From Platanthera guangdongensis (lineage: Eukaryota; Streptophyta; Magnoliopsida; Asparagales; Orchidaceae), in contig CM077157.1 in assembly GCA_039583875.1 (NCBI GenBank), positions 72,540,346-72,604,345 of the forward strand: a stretch of DNA of 64,000 bases, given 5' to 3'. A program made the translations under genes and the position numbers. Shown here piece by piece: positions 47,885-57,209 of the stretch (position 1 is the stretch's first letter; the number at the start of each line of letters is the position of its first letter). The notes below the pieces were generated by a model that did not search any database, was not told where the DNA came from, and saw only the letters and a list, made by a program, of their open reading frames with translations.

Positions 47885-47899
47885 CCCTCTGATAACAAT
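47885..47899 (-). promoter_or_regulatory. S3 primer-binding site, tRNA-iMet type (one mismatch)
   Basis: The minus strand reads TTGTTATCAGAGG next to the 5' LTR; the usual site is TGGTATCAGAG. Confidence 0.75.
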
Positions 47900-49758
47900 T
47901 GAAAGAAAACGGTTGTCAACCTAAATCACCGAGAGGGGGTGAATAGGTGAGTTGTGCATCTTTTGCGGAATAAAAAAATAGTTAGAGCACAGCACAGAAC
48001 TATCTACCAATATCACATACGACACAAGATTTATAGTGGTTCCCCAACCTTGGGTACATCCACTTTCCCTCACCGATCTAGCAATCAACTAGACTTGGCT
48101 ACTCCACTATCTCGGATCAAAAATCGATCCTACCCTCGGAACAAAGTTCCTACAAACTCGATCCAAACAAAAGGATCTACACCTCGGAAGATAACACTTC
48201 CTACAAACTCGGAGTGAAAAAAACTCCTACACTCAGAGAAACTTTCTCCTACAAGATTAATAAAGTGTTGGAAAATTATACAAACAGTAAATCCAATCAG
48301 ATCTGAAGAAACGGCCAGAAAACTTCTTCTTATGGACTTTGCAGCACTATCAGAAATCGGTGAAGAGAGTCTCGGCCCAGATCTGGATCTTCTTGCTTTT
48401 ACAGAATCAGAGAGAGAAGATGAACAGTGATGTCGATCTCGATCTGTAACTTTCTTCAGAATGAATCCTCTGAACTTAGAAGCAGTGGTCGGAGAAGATG
48501 GTGGCGGCGGCGGCTTCCGTTTCGTGAAAACAGTGAGGAGTCGGCTAAAGAACTTTCTCAAAATAGAATGACAAGAAATCTTGGAGAATACTTAGGGTTT
48601 GTCATTTTCTGATAAGACCTTATATAGAAGAGACTAACGGTCATAATCGGTCATAATGATGTACACGTGGACCAATCATGTTGCGTGATTTCAAAATCCC
48701 GTCAGAAAAAGGACTTAGACAAATTTTAGAGAAGGTTCAGCCATATACACGAGTAAGTGAATAGCTACTCGAGTAGTTGAATAACTACTCGAGTACATGA
48801 AGGAAAACATACTCGGGTAAAAAGATGGGCTACTCTAGTAGGTAGAAATCATCTACTCGAGTAAGCAGAAAGAACAACTCGAGTATGTAGAGTGACTTAC
48901 TCGAGTACATAAAGGATCTACTCGAGTATATTACATAAACTACTCGAGTACATGAAGTACTACTCGAGTGGAATACTTAGAATGAATTCTGAAGATGTCA
49001 GCAAGAGCTACTCGAGTAGTTGAACTAAACTACTCGAGAGGAAGTAATCTACTCGAGTAGGTGAAAGTTCTACTCGAGTAAAAGACTTAGAAAATTCCGG
49101 AGTAAGAAAAATTCAAGATACACGAGTGAAGCATGATCTACTCGAGAAGGTATAATGAACTACTCGAGTATGATTCTATCTACTCGAGTATGTGAGTATA
49201 CTTACTCGAGTCCATGACTTAGAAAAATTTTGATGAGTGAACTCTTTAATACTCGGGTATAAAGAGTAATCTACTCGAGTATATAAGTATGCTACTCGAG
49301 TATATGACTATGTCTACTCGAGTAGGTTACTTAGCTACATGAGAGATACACTTAAGTACTCGAGTACAAGGTTCCTTTACTCGAGTAAATTATACCCAAA
49401 CTACTCGAGTAGTTATAGACCTACTCGAGTAAAAGACTTAGAAAATTTTTGTTGCTGGAAAACTTTTTCTTCTAGTATAGTCAACTTCCAATTCCTTTTG
49501 CATAATCCAATAGCTTGAATATGAAGTGTATCCCAATAGAGAGACCACACATGAGTCAACACCTTGGAATATGCAATGAGAGATTATATTGCACAGTTCC
49601 TGTGTTTGGTGACCCACTGTGGACTGACATTGGTCTACACTTTCCAGTGAAATTCCTACAAACATATAACTCAAACCAAGCATCAAATACAACTTAATTT
49701 ATCTTAGTTCCAGGGTGACTTCATCAAATCTGGGTTAATGTGGATGTAATACCCAACA
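47900..49758 (-). repeat. S3 5' LTR (1859 bp)
   Basis: Pairs with 37256-39133 with scattered differences and one short indel. Carries the TACTCGAGTA cluster at 48745-49436 and the TATA box at 48620-48627. Confidence 0.92.
48745..49436 (-). repeat. TACTCGAGTA palindrome cluster in S3 5' LTR
   Basis: Same order of units as 38100-38815, one unit shorter. A few cores differ between the two LTRs by point mutation (for example ctctagta for ctcgagta near 48835). Confidence 0.93.
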
Positions 49759-50015
49759 GTGCGCGTGCAAAATGTAACAAATACTGGCTCTCCGCCAGAC
49801 TTAAACTAAGGTACAACGCATATGATATTGAAATAAAAAGCATATAGATACAAGGGAAGAGGTTACCTAATGCTCAGTTAGTGAGCATACCAGAAGACGC
49901 GTGAAAAAAAAAGCAGGTCTGCCAAATAAAGAATCACAACCCCACCAATACGAATTTGCCATGAATACCTACAGGGGTGAGCTCCGCAAAAATAAAATTA
50001 AAATAGACAAAATAC
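49759..50015 (-). mobile_element. G3 internal region, second part (truncated)
   Basis: Continues G3 after S3 and aligns with about 17510-17775 of G1. The similarity fades between about 50005 and 50025, where ORF3-type coding sequence on the plus strand begins. The junction is therefore a truncation inside G. Confidence 0.75.
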
Positions 50016-51584
50016 AAAAAATTATCCAAAAGGTACTTACTGACTTAAAAACTTTAGAATATATTATAGAAGATGCTAATTTGTCTGATGTCCATCAGCA
50101 AACTCAGCTAGACAGTCAAGTTCCAGATGTTGTTTTAGAAGACAAATCTGCTGAACAAGAAGTGGTACCTGAGTCAGTGGTTGAAGAGCAAAGACTATCT
50201 CCAGCTCCATCCCCTCATGAATATACAATGGAAGATTTGTTTTTGAATTTAGATCAAGAGGATTTTGACATGGACAAGGTTGCTGCTGCTGAAGATAAGA
50301 GTGCTGCTGCTGAGGGGGAGCACATGGAAGTTCTGGAAGAGCCTATTAGGCTGGAAACTGAGCAAGCACCTGCTGTGCAAACTGAGAGGCCTGAGAGCCC
50401 TAAGAATAGAGTTGATATTGCCAACACCTCTGCCTCTGAAGATGAGGAAAGTGCTAGGGCCAAGAAGAAGAAATTGTTTGTATTCAAAAGAAGAAGTCAG
50501 AGCTACAAGAAGGCTCTACAAACTGTTTCTCAACAATCCTTAGTCACACAAGCTCCATCACCTGATTATAGTGCCTTAATGGTAGCCATGCAAATCAAGC
50601 TGGATGAGCACAGGAGAGCCATAGAGAAGTATATTGATGAAGGACAAAAGTCTTTACAATTTGATTTAGCTCAAGATATAAAATCAATAAGGTTTGAGAT
50701 GAACCTGAATAAGAAAGAAATGACTGACTGCTTCCACAAGGGTGGGAATGCAGTAGTCTATTTGGCAACTCACCAGGAGAAGATCAAGACTCAGGTAGAT
50801 GATATAGCATTAAAACAAGGATATGTGCTGGAGAATCAGTTAAGAATGAATGATAATTTGACTGCCTCCCACAATGCTATAGTCACTGAATTAAAGAATA
50901 AGACTGCTGAACCTTCTACATCTGCTGCTGCAGTTAAGGCTGATTTTGATAAAATCTTTCAAGCTGAGATTACTGCTGTCAAGACTGCCATACAAGATTC
51001 CCAGAAAGCAATCTCTGAACAACTTACAAAGCTTAGACCTTACTTTAAAGATGGAATCAGGTACTTGGATGGTCAAATCCGATTCCAGAAGGATGATGTA
51101 AGAGATCATGTTGCTCAAGAAGTCATAAAGGGGGAGAGAGTGTTAGTCAAGGCAAGTTCTGAGCATGCAAAATGGATATCAAATTCAATCAGGGCTACAC
51201 TTGGATATCCTCCCCTGTGTGATGACAATGAAGTTGCTGAATCTGGACTGAACCCTGCATATTTTGGAGGTGAGCCACAAGAAGTAGCTCAAGTCATTTA
51301 TCCACCTCCAAATTTTGAAATGATTCAAGCAGAGGTGAGCACAATGTATAGCCCATCTGAGGGCAAGGACAATGTCCATTTAGAAAAGGTTGTTCAACCT
51401 ATATCAGCAGCTATGCAGGAGGCTTTAGACAAAGAAGAAGAGGCCAGATTATCAAAGAAGAGGTTTAGGGAACAAGCAGAACTAAAGCCAGACTTTGAAC
51501 AATGGAGCCCTACCTCTAGGAATATCATTCTAACTGCCTGGAAAGCTGCTAAAGACAACACTACTGATAGAAACAAGTGGTTCT
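50015..51584 (+). pseudogene. Sirevirus ORF3 C-terminal fragment, open frame
   Basis: About 520 codons are open without a stop; the same frame runs upstream to 49901 through G sequence and downstream into the C4 LTR to 51649, both artefacts. The interior is acidic (Asp/Glu-rich to about 50470), then a basic patch (KKKKLFVFKRRSQSYKKA), then a long helical, probably coiled-coil region (50580-51150). The C-terminal stretch EQWSPTSRNIILTAWKAAKD parallels the SWSPTS end of S3 ORF3. The N-terminus is lost at the G junction and the last residues are cut by C4. It belongs to an otherwise unseen Sirevirus on the plus strand. Confidence 0.7.
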
Positions 51585-51967
51585 TGTTAGAAAGTAGCGA
51601 AAAAGAAGCGAAAAGTAGAGAACAAGCGGATAAGCTTTTGAATAATTGAAACTTTATTATCCAAAAAAGGTATCTATTACAATGGTATGCCCTCCTTTAT
51701 ATAGAATGGAGGAGAGATGAGAGAATACAAATAAGAGATGTGAGACTAAAATTTACAGGACTAAGCGGACTATACAAAACAAACCGCACAGGCCGCGCGG
51801 TTAGATAGCAGGGCTAACCGCACGGCTACCACCAGAGAGGAAGAGAGACCGCCAGAGTAGACCGCCAGACCGCCCGGCCTCCAAGCCGGCTGAGACAAAC
51901 CGCCAGACCGCGCGGTCTTCAACCCGCCAAGACAAACCGCCAGACCGCCCGGTCACCAACTTCAACA
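51585..51967 (-). repeat. C4 3' LTR (383 bp)
   Basis: Starts TGTTAGAAAG and ends ACTTCAACA on the plus strand. TATA box at 51697-51703 (minus TATATAAA). Upstream U3 (51780-51960) holds about five ccgcgcgg/ccgcccgg/ccgcacgg words within accgccagaccgcgcggtc-like phrases. Confidence 0.9.
51697..51703 (-). promoter_or_regulatory. TATA box of C4 LTR
   Basis: The minus strand reads TATATAAAG, about 80 bp downstream of the CCGCGCGG-type motif cluster. Same box at 56120-56126 in the other LTR. Confidence 0.7.
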
Positions 51968-51978
51968 CTCCCCCTCAA
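51968..51978 (-). promoter_or_regulatory. C4 polypurine tract
   Basis: The plus strand reads ctccccctcaa directly after the 3' LTR; it overlaps the pol stop codon at 51975-51977. Confidence 0.85.
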
Positions 51979-54900
51979 GCTGGAGCATATATATCGATCA
52001 TGCCCAGCTTGTCGCAGATGTGGAAAAAGGAAGCGGATACTGGCTTGGTGAAGACATCTGCCAACTCGTTGTCGGAAGTAACAAATGGAGTGCAAATCTG
52101 TTTCTTCAATATTTCTTCCCGAATAAAATGACAGTCGACTTCTATGTGTTTTGTTCTCTCATGAAAGACCGGATTTTTGGAAATGTGTATCGCGGCCTTA
52201 TTGTCACAGAACATAGGAAGAGGATAGTTGTAAACCTCTCCTAAGTCAAGCATGAGAGCCCGCAACCACTTCAACTCACATGTAGTCGATGCCATGCTGC
52301 GATATTCCGCCTCTGCACTGGACCTGGAAACGACAGACTGTTTCTTGCTCTTCCAACTCACAAGATTGCCTCCAACAAATGTGCAGAAACCTGAAGTCGA
52401 TTTGCGGTCCCCTTTGTCATCCGCATAGCTTGAATCAGAGTATGCTTCAACCCTAAGGTGACCATTTTTCTGAAATAGGAGGCCTTTCCCTGGAGCAGCT
52501 TTAATATACTCTAATATCCTCAGAGTAGATTGTAGATGACACTCCCTTGGAGCTTGCATGAACTGGCTCACCTTGCCAACAGCATAAGAGATGTCCGGTC
52601 TGGTTACCGTGAGATATATGAGCTTGCCCACCAGATGCCGGTATCTCGTAGGATCGGAGAGAAGAGGTGAGTCATCTGTCCAAGTTTTGTCTTCTCCAAC
52701 AGCCATAGGACAACGAGCAGGTTTAGCACCAGTCAGTCCTGCCTCCTTTAAAAGATCAAGAGCATACTTCCGTTGTGAAAGGACCATGGAGTTGGTCTTT
52801 CTAGAGATTTCAATTCCCAGAAAGTATTTCGGGGAGCCCATATCCTTTGTGACCAGATGTTGACGAAGGTGTTTCTTGGTCATCAATATCCCATCCTGGT
52901 CATCGCCAGTAAGAAGAATGTCATCAACATAAACTGCAAGAACAACAAGACCAGAGGCAGTTTTCCGAACAAACAAGGAGTGATCTGCTGAGCTTCTTGT
53001 AAAACCAATGGCCGCAACAATGCCACTGAACTTGTCAAACCAGGCACGAGGACTCTGCTTGAGGCCATAGATAGCCTTCTTTAGCCGGCATACCCGTGTC
53101 TCCCCCTGAGCAACATACCCAGGAGGTTGCTCCATGTAAACATCCTCCTGCAGATCACCATAGAGGAAGGCATTCTTAACATCGAGCTGCGAGATGGGCC
53201 AATCCCTATTGACAGCCACAGAGAGAAGAACCCGAATAGTGCTGAGACGAGCCACGGGAGAGAAAGTGTCAAAATAATCAATCCCATAAGTTTGGGTAAA
53301 ACCCTTGGCAACCAGGCGAGCCTTATAACGATCCACACTGCCATCCGGGAGAAACTTCACCACGAAGACCCAGCGACAGCCAACAACATCTGTGCCGAAG
53401 GGAGGAGGAACAAGGGTCCAGGTACCCCGTTCAGTGAGAGTAGCAATCTCCTCATCCATGGCAACTTTCCAATGAGGAATAGTAAGGGCCTCCTGGTAGG
53501 AACGGGGGGTGGCAGTGGCCGAGATAGCCAGTGCAAAAGCTCGGCGAGCAGGGGTAAGACGATCATAGGAAACAACTGCAGCAAGCGGGTGTTGGGTACA
53601 AGACCGAACCCCTTTGCGAAGAGCAATCGGGAGATCCAGGTCAGCAGGCGCCTCAGTATCCAGGTCAGCAGGCGCCTCAGTATCCAGGTCAGCAGGCGCC
53701 TCAGTATCTAAGTCAGCAGGCGCCTCAGTATCCGGAGTATCCGTGGTGGAGAGAGCTGGCCCGGGAGTAGAGAGAGATGGCAGCGGAGTGGAGGGATAAA
53801 GCGTAGTAGAGGGAGGAGATGATGAGGATGGGGAAGACGGTGGAGTGGGTGGAGAGGGCGGAACAGCAGTGGGAGCAGAGGGAATAGATGGGTTGGTATG
53901 AGAAGTAGGGGCAGGAGGAGGAGAAGAGGAAGCGGGAGAGAAGTAAGAGGCATTGGCAAAGAAGGTGACATCCGCAGAGACAAATTGCTTGCGGGTAACA
54001 GGGTCAAAGCAGCAATATCCTTTCTGAGTGGGAGAGTAGCCCAGAAAGACACATTTGGTGGCACGGGGGGAGAGTTTGTCACGGGTGGCAGCGGGAGAGT
54101 GCACAAAAGCGGTGCACCCAAAGATGTGTAGAGGAAGAGGAAAGGGATCCTTGTTTGGATAAAGAATGGAGAAGGGGGTAGCACCGTGGAGAACTGTGGA
54201 GGGAAGGCGATTGATGAGATAGCAGGAGAGGAGGACAGCATATCCCCAATAGGAGCGAGGAACATGCATTTGAGCCATCATAGTGCGAGCGATATCAAGG
54301 AGGTGACGGTTTTTGCGTTCTGCCACCCCATTTTGTTGGGAGGTGTAGACACAACTGGTTTGACGAATAACACCATGGTGAAGACAAAAGGAGGAGAAGT
54401 CGTGGCTAAGATACTCCTTAGCATTGTCAGAACGAAGGAGTTTCATAGACGTATCAAACTGAGTCTTAACCATAGAATAAAAGGAGGTCCAAACAGAGAA
54501 CAGCTCGGAGCGATCTTTGAGAAGATATACCCACGTACATCGAGAGAAATCATCAATGAAGGTGACAAAATAGGAACTACCCCGACCGATGGTGAGGTTA
54601 GGAGCGGGTCCCCATATGTCAGAGTGAACGAGGTCGAACGGACGGGAAGAGCCCCGACTTTGCGTTGGGGGGAAGGATGAGCGGTGATGTTTGCCAAGTT
54701 GACAGGCATCACAGTTTAGAGGAGGAGGATGAGGAGGGAGGTGCGGCAAGAGCTGGCGGAGAATTCGGGGAGGAGCATGTCCAAGGCGAAGATGCCATTG
54801 GAGAAGATCTGTAGAGGAGGAGGAGAAGGCGGAGAAAGCAGAAACGTTGTCGAGGAAGTAGAGGCCACCACTCTCAGTCCCGGTAGCAATCGTCCGGTGG

Positions 54901-55505
54901 GAAACCGGATCCTGAAAAGTACAAGAGCTAGGGGTGAATATGACAGAACACCGTAGTTGCTTGCATAAAGAAGTAACCGATAATAAGTTGCACAGAAACT
55001 TGGGCACATAGAAGGTATCAGCCAGGCAGAGAGAGGGAGTGACTTGAACCATGCCCGTCCCATGGACCGGGGAGGGAGATCCATCAGCAACAATGACCGG
55101 GGGCAACTGAGCATGTGTGTCAAGAAGAGAGAAATATTGAGGATTTCCAGTCATATGATTGGTTGCACCAGAGTCGATGAGCCATCTGCCATGAGTAACA
55201 ACATGAGCACTACCAGAAAAGGTGACCACGGAGGCGGACAGGCCTTTGGAGGGAAAAGCCATGGAGGCAAGAGAGGAGCAAGCCGCGACGAGAAGAACAA
55301 GCCGCAAGAAGAGAAAAGAGCACCAAGCCGGGCGAACAGTAACAGGTCGGGCGGCTAGGAAGGCCGCTACCAAGAAGGAGAGCAAAGCAGAGGGAAAGAA
55401 GTCGCACGGCTTGAAAAAGTCGGGCGAACAGAGGAGAACAGGTCGCACGGCAAAAGATGAGGCCGGCGCGACTAGCAAGCAGGAACGGGTAGAGGAGAAT
55501 AACAA
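51975..55505 (-). CDS. pol: C4 Pol polyprotein (protease-integrase-RT-RNase H), intact
   Basis: An uninterrupted frame of 1176 codons. Rough residue positions: 1-100 is a Cys/Ser/Leu-rich leader with no Gag similarity (the real start may be further in); protease about 105-120 (LIDSGATNHMTGN); integrase zinc region about 235-280 (WHLRLGHA, CDACQLGK); integrase core about 290-410 with D (LVHSDIWGP), D (LRSDNAKEY) and E (VAERKNR); a Pro/Ser-rich linker with four DTEAPADL repeats near 605-640; RT about 685-900 with YVDDILLTG; RNase H about 1010-1150 (YSDSSYADDKGDRK, SSAEAEYR, CDNKAAIH). All catalytic signatures are present. A typical copia polyprotein is about 1300-1450 residues because it includes Gag; here Gag is missing. 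Confidence 0.9.
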   Translation of the reverse strand: MLFSSTRSCLLVAPASSFAVRPVLLCSPDFFKPCDFFPSALLSFLVAAFLAARPVTVRPAWCSFLFLRLVLLVAACSSLASMAFPSKGLSASVVTFSGSAHVVTHGRWLIDSGATNHMTGNPQYFSLLDTHAQLPPVIVADGSPSPVHGTGMVQVTPSLCLADTFYVPKFLCNLLSVTSLCKQLRCSVIFTPSSCTFQDPVSHRTIATGTESGGLYFLDNVSAFSAFSSSSTDLLQWHLRLGHAPPRILRQLLPHLPPHPPPLNCDACQLGKHHRSSFPPTQSRGSSRPFDLVHSDIWGPAPNLTIGRGSSYFVTFIDDFSRCTWVYLLKDRSELFSVWTSFYSMVKTQFDTSMKLLRSDNAKEYLSHDFSSFCLHHGVIRQTSCVYTSQQNGVAERKNRHLLDIARTMMAQMHVPRSYWGYAVLLSCYLINRLPSTVLHGATPFSILYPNKDPFPLPLHIFGCTAFVHSPAATRDKLSPRATKCVFLGYSPTQKGYCCFDPVTRKQFVSADVTFFANASYFSPASSSPPPAPTSHTNPSIPSAPTAVPPSPPTPPSSPSSSSPPSTTLYPSTPLPSLSTPGPALSTTDTPDTEAPADLDTEAPADLDTEAPADLDTEAPADLDLPIALRKGVRSCTQHPLAAVVSYDRLTPARRAFALAISATATPRSYQEALTIPHWKVAMDEEIATLTERGTWTLVPPPFGTDVVGCRWVFVVKFLPDGSVDRYKARLVAKGFTQTYGIDYFDTFSPVARLSTIRVLLSVAVNRDWPISQLDVKNAFLYGDLQEDVYMEQPPGYVAQGETRVCRLKKAIYGLKQSPRAWFDKFSGIVAAIGFTRSSADHSLFVRKTASGLVVLAVYVDDILLTGDDQDGILMTKKHLRQHLVTKDMGSPKYFLGIEISRKTNSMVLSQRKYALDLLKEAGLTGAKPARCPMAVGEDKTWTDDSPLLSDPTRYRHLVGKLIYLTVTRPDISYAVGKVSQFMQAPRECHLQSTLRILEYIKAAPGKGLLFQKNGHLRVEAYSDSSYADDKGDRKSTSGFCTFVGGNLVSWKSKKQSVVSRSSAEAEYRSMASTTCELKWLRALMLDLGEVYNYPLPMFCDNKAAIHISKNPVFHERTKHIEVDCHFIREEILKKQICTPFVTSDNELADVFTKPVSASFFHICDKLGMIDIYAPA
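53639..53735 (-). repeat. Four tandem 24-bp repeats in C4 pol
   Basis: Four in-frame copies of a 24-bp unit encode DTEAPADL in the linker between integrase and RT; one copy differs at one base (ctaagtcagc for ccaggtcagc). Confidence 0.95.
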
Positions 55506-55993
55506 GAGCGCGAACAGCAGCGGCTAGCAAGAGGGCAAAGGCACAGCGGGGAAGAGGTCGCGCGGACTGAAAAGGCCGAGCGAACAGAAGAGAGGAGAAA
55601 GGCAGGTGACCGCGACCAAGATGCGGGTGAGAAAGGAACAACCCGCACGGTCAGGCAGACCACAGCAGCAAACCGCGAATATAGGGGCAAGCGGATATGG
55701 GAAAGCAGAAGCGGACAGGGAGAAGAAGTCCGCAGCGGGTAAGCCGCAAGGACTAGGAGACGCAAGAAAGAGCAAGGAGCGCGGCGACAAGGAAACAGGT
55801 CGCTGCGAATAGGCACCAGGAGAAGAGAACAAGAAGCAAGCCGCGCGAACAGGGCAGCAGTCAGAAAACAAGCCGCGCGGATAGAAACAAGCCGCGCGGA
55901 CAGAAAAGAAGGCAAGTCGCGAAAGAGGCCGCGGATAGCGGAAAACAAGCCGCTAGAAGCAGAGAGCGCACAGAATCAGGAGGAAAAGACCGT
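55506..55993 (-). other. C4 GC-rich leader, no gag
   Basis: Between primer-binding site and pol. Rich in agccgcgcgg and related words (for example near 55841, 55872, 55890). Overlapping open frames exist on both strands but show no Gag or knuckle motif and look like composition artefacts. Confidence 0.7.
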
Positions 55994-56007
55994 GTGCTCT
56001 GATACCA
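55994..56007 (-). promoter_or_regulatory. C4 primer-binding site, tRNA-iMet type
   Basis: The minus strand reads TGGTATCAGAGCAC, a perfect initiator-Met match, abutting the 5' LTR. Confidence 0.95.
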
Positions 56008-56143
56008 TGTTAGAAAGTAGCGAAAAAGAAGCGAAAAGTAGAGAACAAGCGGATAAGCTTTTGAATAATTGAAACTTTATTATCCAAAAAAGGTATCTAT
56101 TACAATGGTATGCCCTCCTTTATATAGAATGGAGGAGAGATGA
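56008..56143 (-). repeat. C4 5' LTR, part before the CACTA insertion
   Basis: The 136 bp match 51585-51720 with no difference that I can see. The rest of the LTR should lie beyond the CACTA element, outside the window. Confidence 0.9.
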
Positions 56144-56158
56144 CACTACAAGAAAATT
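56144..56158 (-). repeat. CACTA terminal inverted repeat (3' end)
   Basis: CACTACAAGAAAATT matches the consensus terminus of plant CACTA elements, where the TNP2-type transposase cuts. Confidence 0.92.
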
Positions 56159-56700
56159 CCCTTTTAGTGACGACAATTTTCATCACTAAATGTTATATTT
56201 TGGTCACTAAAGCCATTTAGTGATCAAATTAATTTCGTCACAAGATTGTCACTAAAGCCCCGTCACTAAATGGCTTTGGTGACCAAAAAAACTTTGGTCA
56301 CTAAATGTTATTTTTGTGACCAGACTAATTAAGTCACTACAACCATTTAGTGATCAATTCAATTTTGTCACTTAAACCATTTAGTGGCCAAGTTACTGTG
56401 GTCACTGAATGGTTTTAGTGATTAAGATAGGTCGATCACTAAATTTACATGTTTAGTGACAAATTTTTTTTGTTCACTTAAGATATTTAGTGACGGGCTT
56501 TCAGTGACGACCTTGTGAATTTGGTCACAAATTTTTTTTTAAAACTAAACTAATTCAAAGGACATTTTAGTGACCAAATTAATTTGGTCACTATGAAAAG
56601 TTGCAGTGACCAAAGTAATCCTAGTTAAAGTTGTCTCAGTGACCATAATACTTTGGTCACTAAAATGGTATATTTTTTCACTAAATTTGATTAATTTGTC
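56159..56700 (-). repeat. CACTA subterminal repeats (TTTAGTGACCAAA-like)
   Basis: Many copies in both orientations of a 10-13 bp word such as tttagtgaccaaa or ttggtcactaaa. In En/Spm, subterminal repeats are the binding sites of the TNPA protein. Confidence 0.85.
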
Positions 56701-57147
56701 TCACAAGATATTATAGGCTTTATTCATTTACTATTATTTACAGTTCAATATTATACATTCAAACAAAAAAATAAATAAAATACTCATCGCAGAGAATTTT
56801 TTGACCAACATAGATTATTTTATTAATTAAGATAAAAGAGGGTGGGAGATAGCCCAAACCCCTCGATACAAAATAATAGAACTACCATCTCTTATTAAAC
56901 TTAATACAATTTTTTTAAGGGCAAATGATCCTCCTTGGCAATTGAAAATATTGGAGCTCCATGCATCACTACGCATGATTGGGCTCTAGGTTTAATCAAG
57001 AGAAGTTACTAGGAAGCATGTTGTGAGATGACATAACACATGCTTAGGACCTGAAATTTCAATAATCCAAGAAAGGACATCATTATTCAGGAACATATAA
57101 GTAAACAATATATTAAGGTCAAAATAACAGATATTATTGAATCATAC
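56701..57147. other. AT-rich interior of CACTA, no gene seen
   Basis: No ORF or motif that I recognise. Confidence 0.5.
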
Positions 57148-57209
57148 CTTGACTTGTAGCTGAAGGAATTTCACATAGTTGATAATCTCATCAAGCATTG
57201 ACACCTTGT
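57148..57209 (-). pseudogene. Captured bHLH transcription factor exon
   Basis: On the minus strand a 62-bp open segment reads DKVSMLDEIINYVKFLQLQV. This is the second-helix region of plant bHLH factors of the UNE12/LRL group, where MLDEI and YVKFLQLQVK are characteristic. It is flanked by a good acceptor (ttgctgacag before) and donor (gtatga after), so it is a cleanly bounded exon. The rest of the bHLH domain, including the DNA-contacting basic region, is not nearby. I read it as a host gene fragment carried by the transposon, a habit known for CACTA elements. Confidence 0.75.

Larger units (their letters stand above)
37256..49758 (-). mobile_element. S3: Sirevirus-type Ty1/copia retrotransposon (12.5 kb)
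   Basis: Complete insertion on the minus strand with two LTRs (1878 and 1859 bp), primer-binding site, gag, pol, ORF3, polypurine tract and a perfect 5-bp target duplication. It belongs to a different lineage from S1/S2: the gag sequence differs, and its palindrome word is TACTCGAGTA. Frameshifts and stops in gag, pol and ORF3 make it inactive. Confidence 0.93.
51585..56143 (-). mobile_element. C4: Ty1/copia element with intact pol and no gag
   Basis: Bounded by a 383-bp 3' LTR (51585-51967) and a 5' LTR of which the first 136 bp are in the window before a CACTA insertion. A polypurine tract and an iMet primer-binding site are in place. The internal part is 4040 bp, of which pol takes 3531 bp. 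No gag domain or zinc knuckle is visible in any frame of the remaining 0.5 kb leader. The shared parts of the LTRs look identical, indicating a recent insertion. It lies inside the ORF3 fragment ending at 51584. Confidence 0.9.

Noticed and set aside
49901..50014. Start of the 582-codon frame at 49901
   Set aside because: The first 38 codons or so lie in G-element sequence that also occurs at 17640-17780, where it is noncoding; fusion by chance.
53127..54680. Plus-strand open frames within C4 pol
   Set aside because: Antisense shadows of the intact minus-strand polyprotein.
55210..55948. Open frames on both strands in the C4 leader as a possible gag
   Set aside because: No Gag domain, zinc knuckle or coiled coil. 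Open frames arise from GC-rich composition and differ in every phase.
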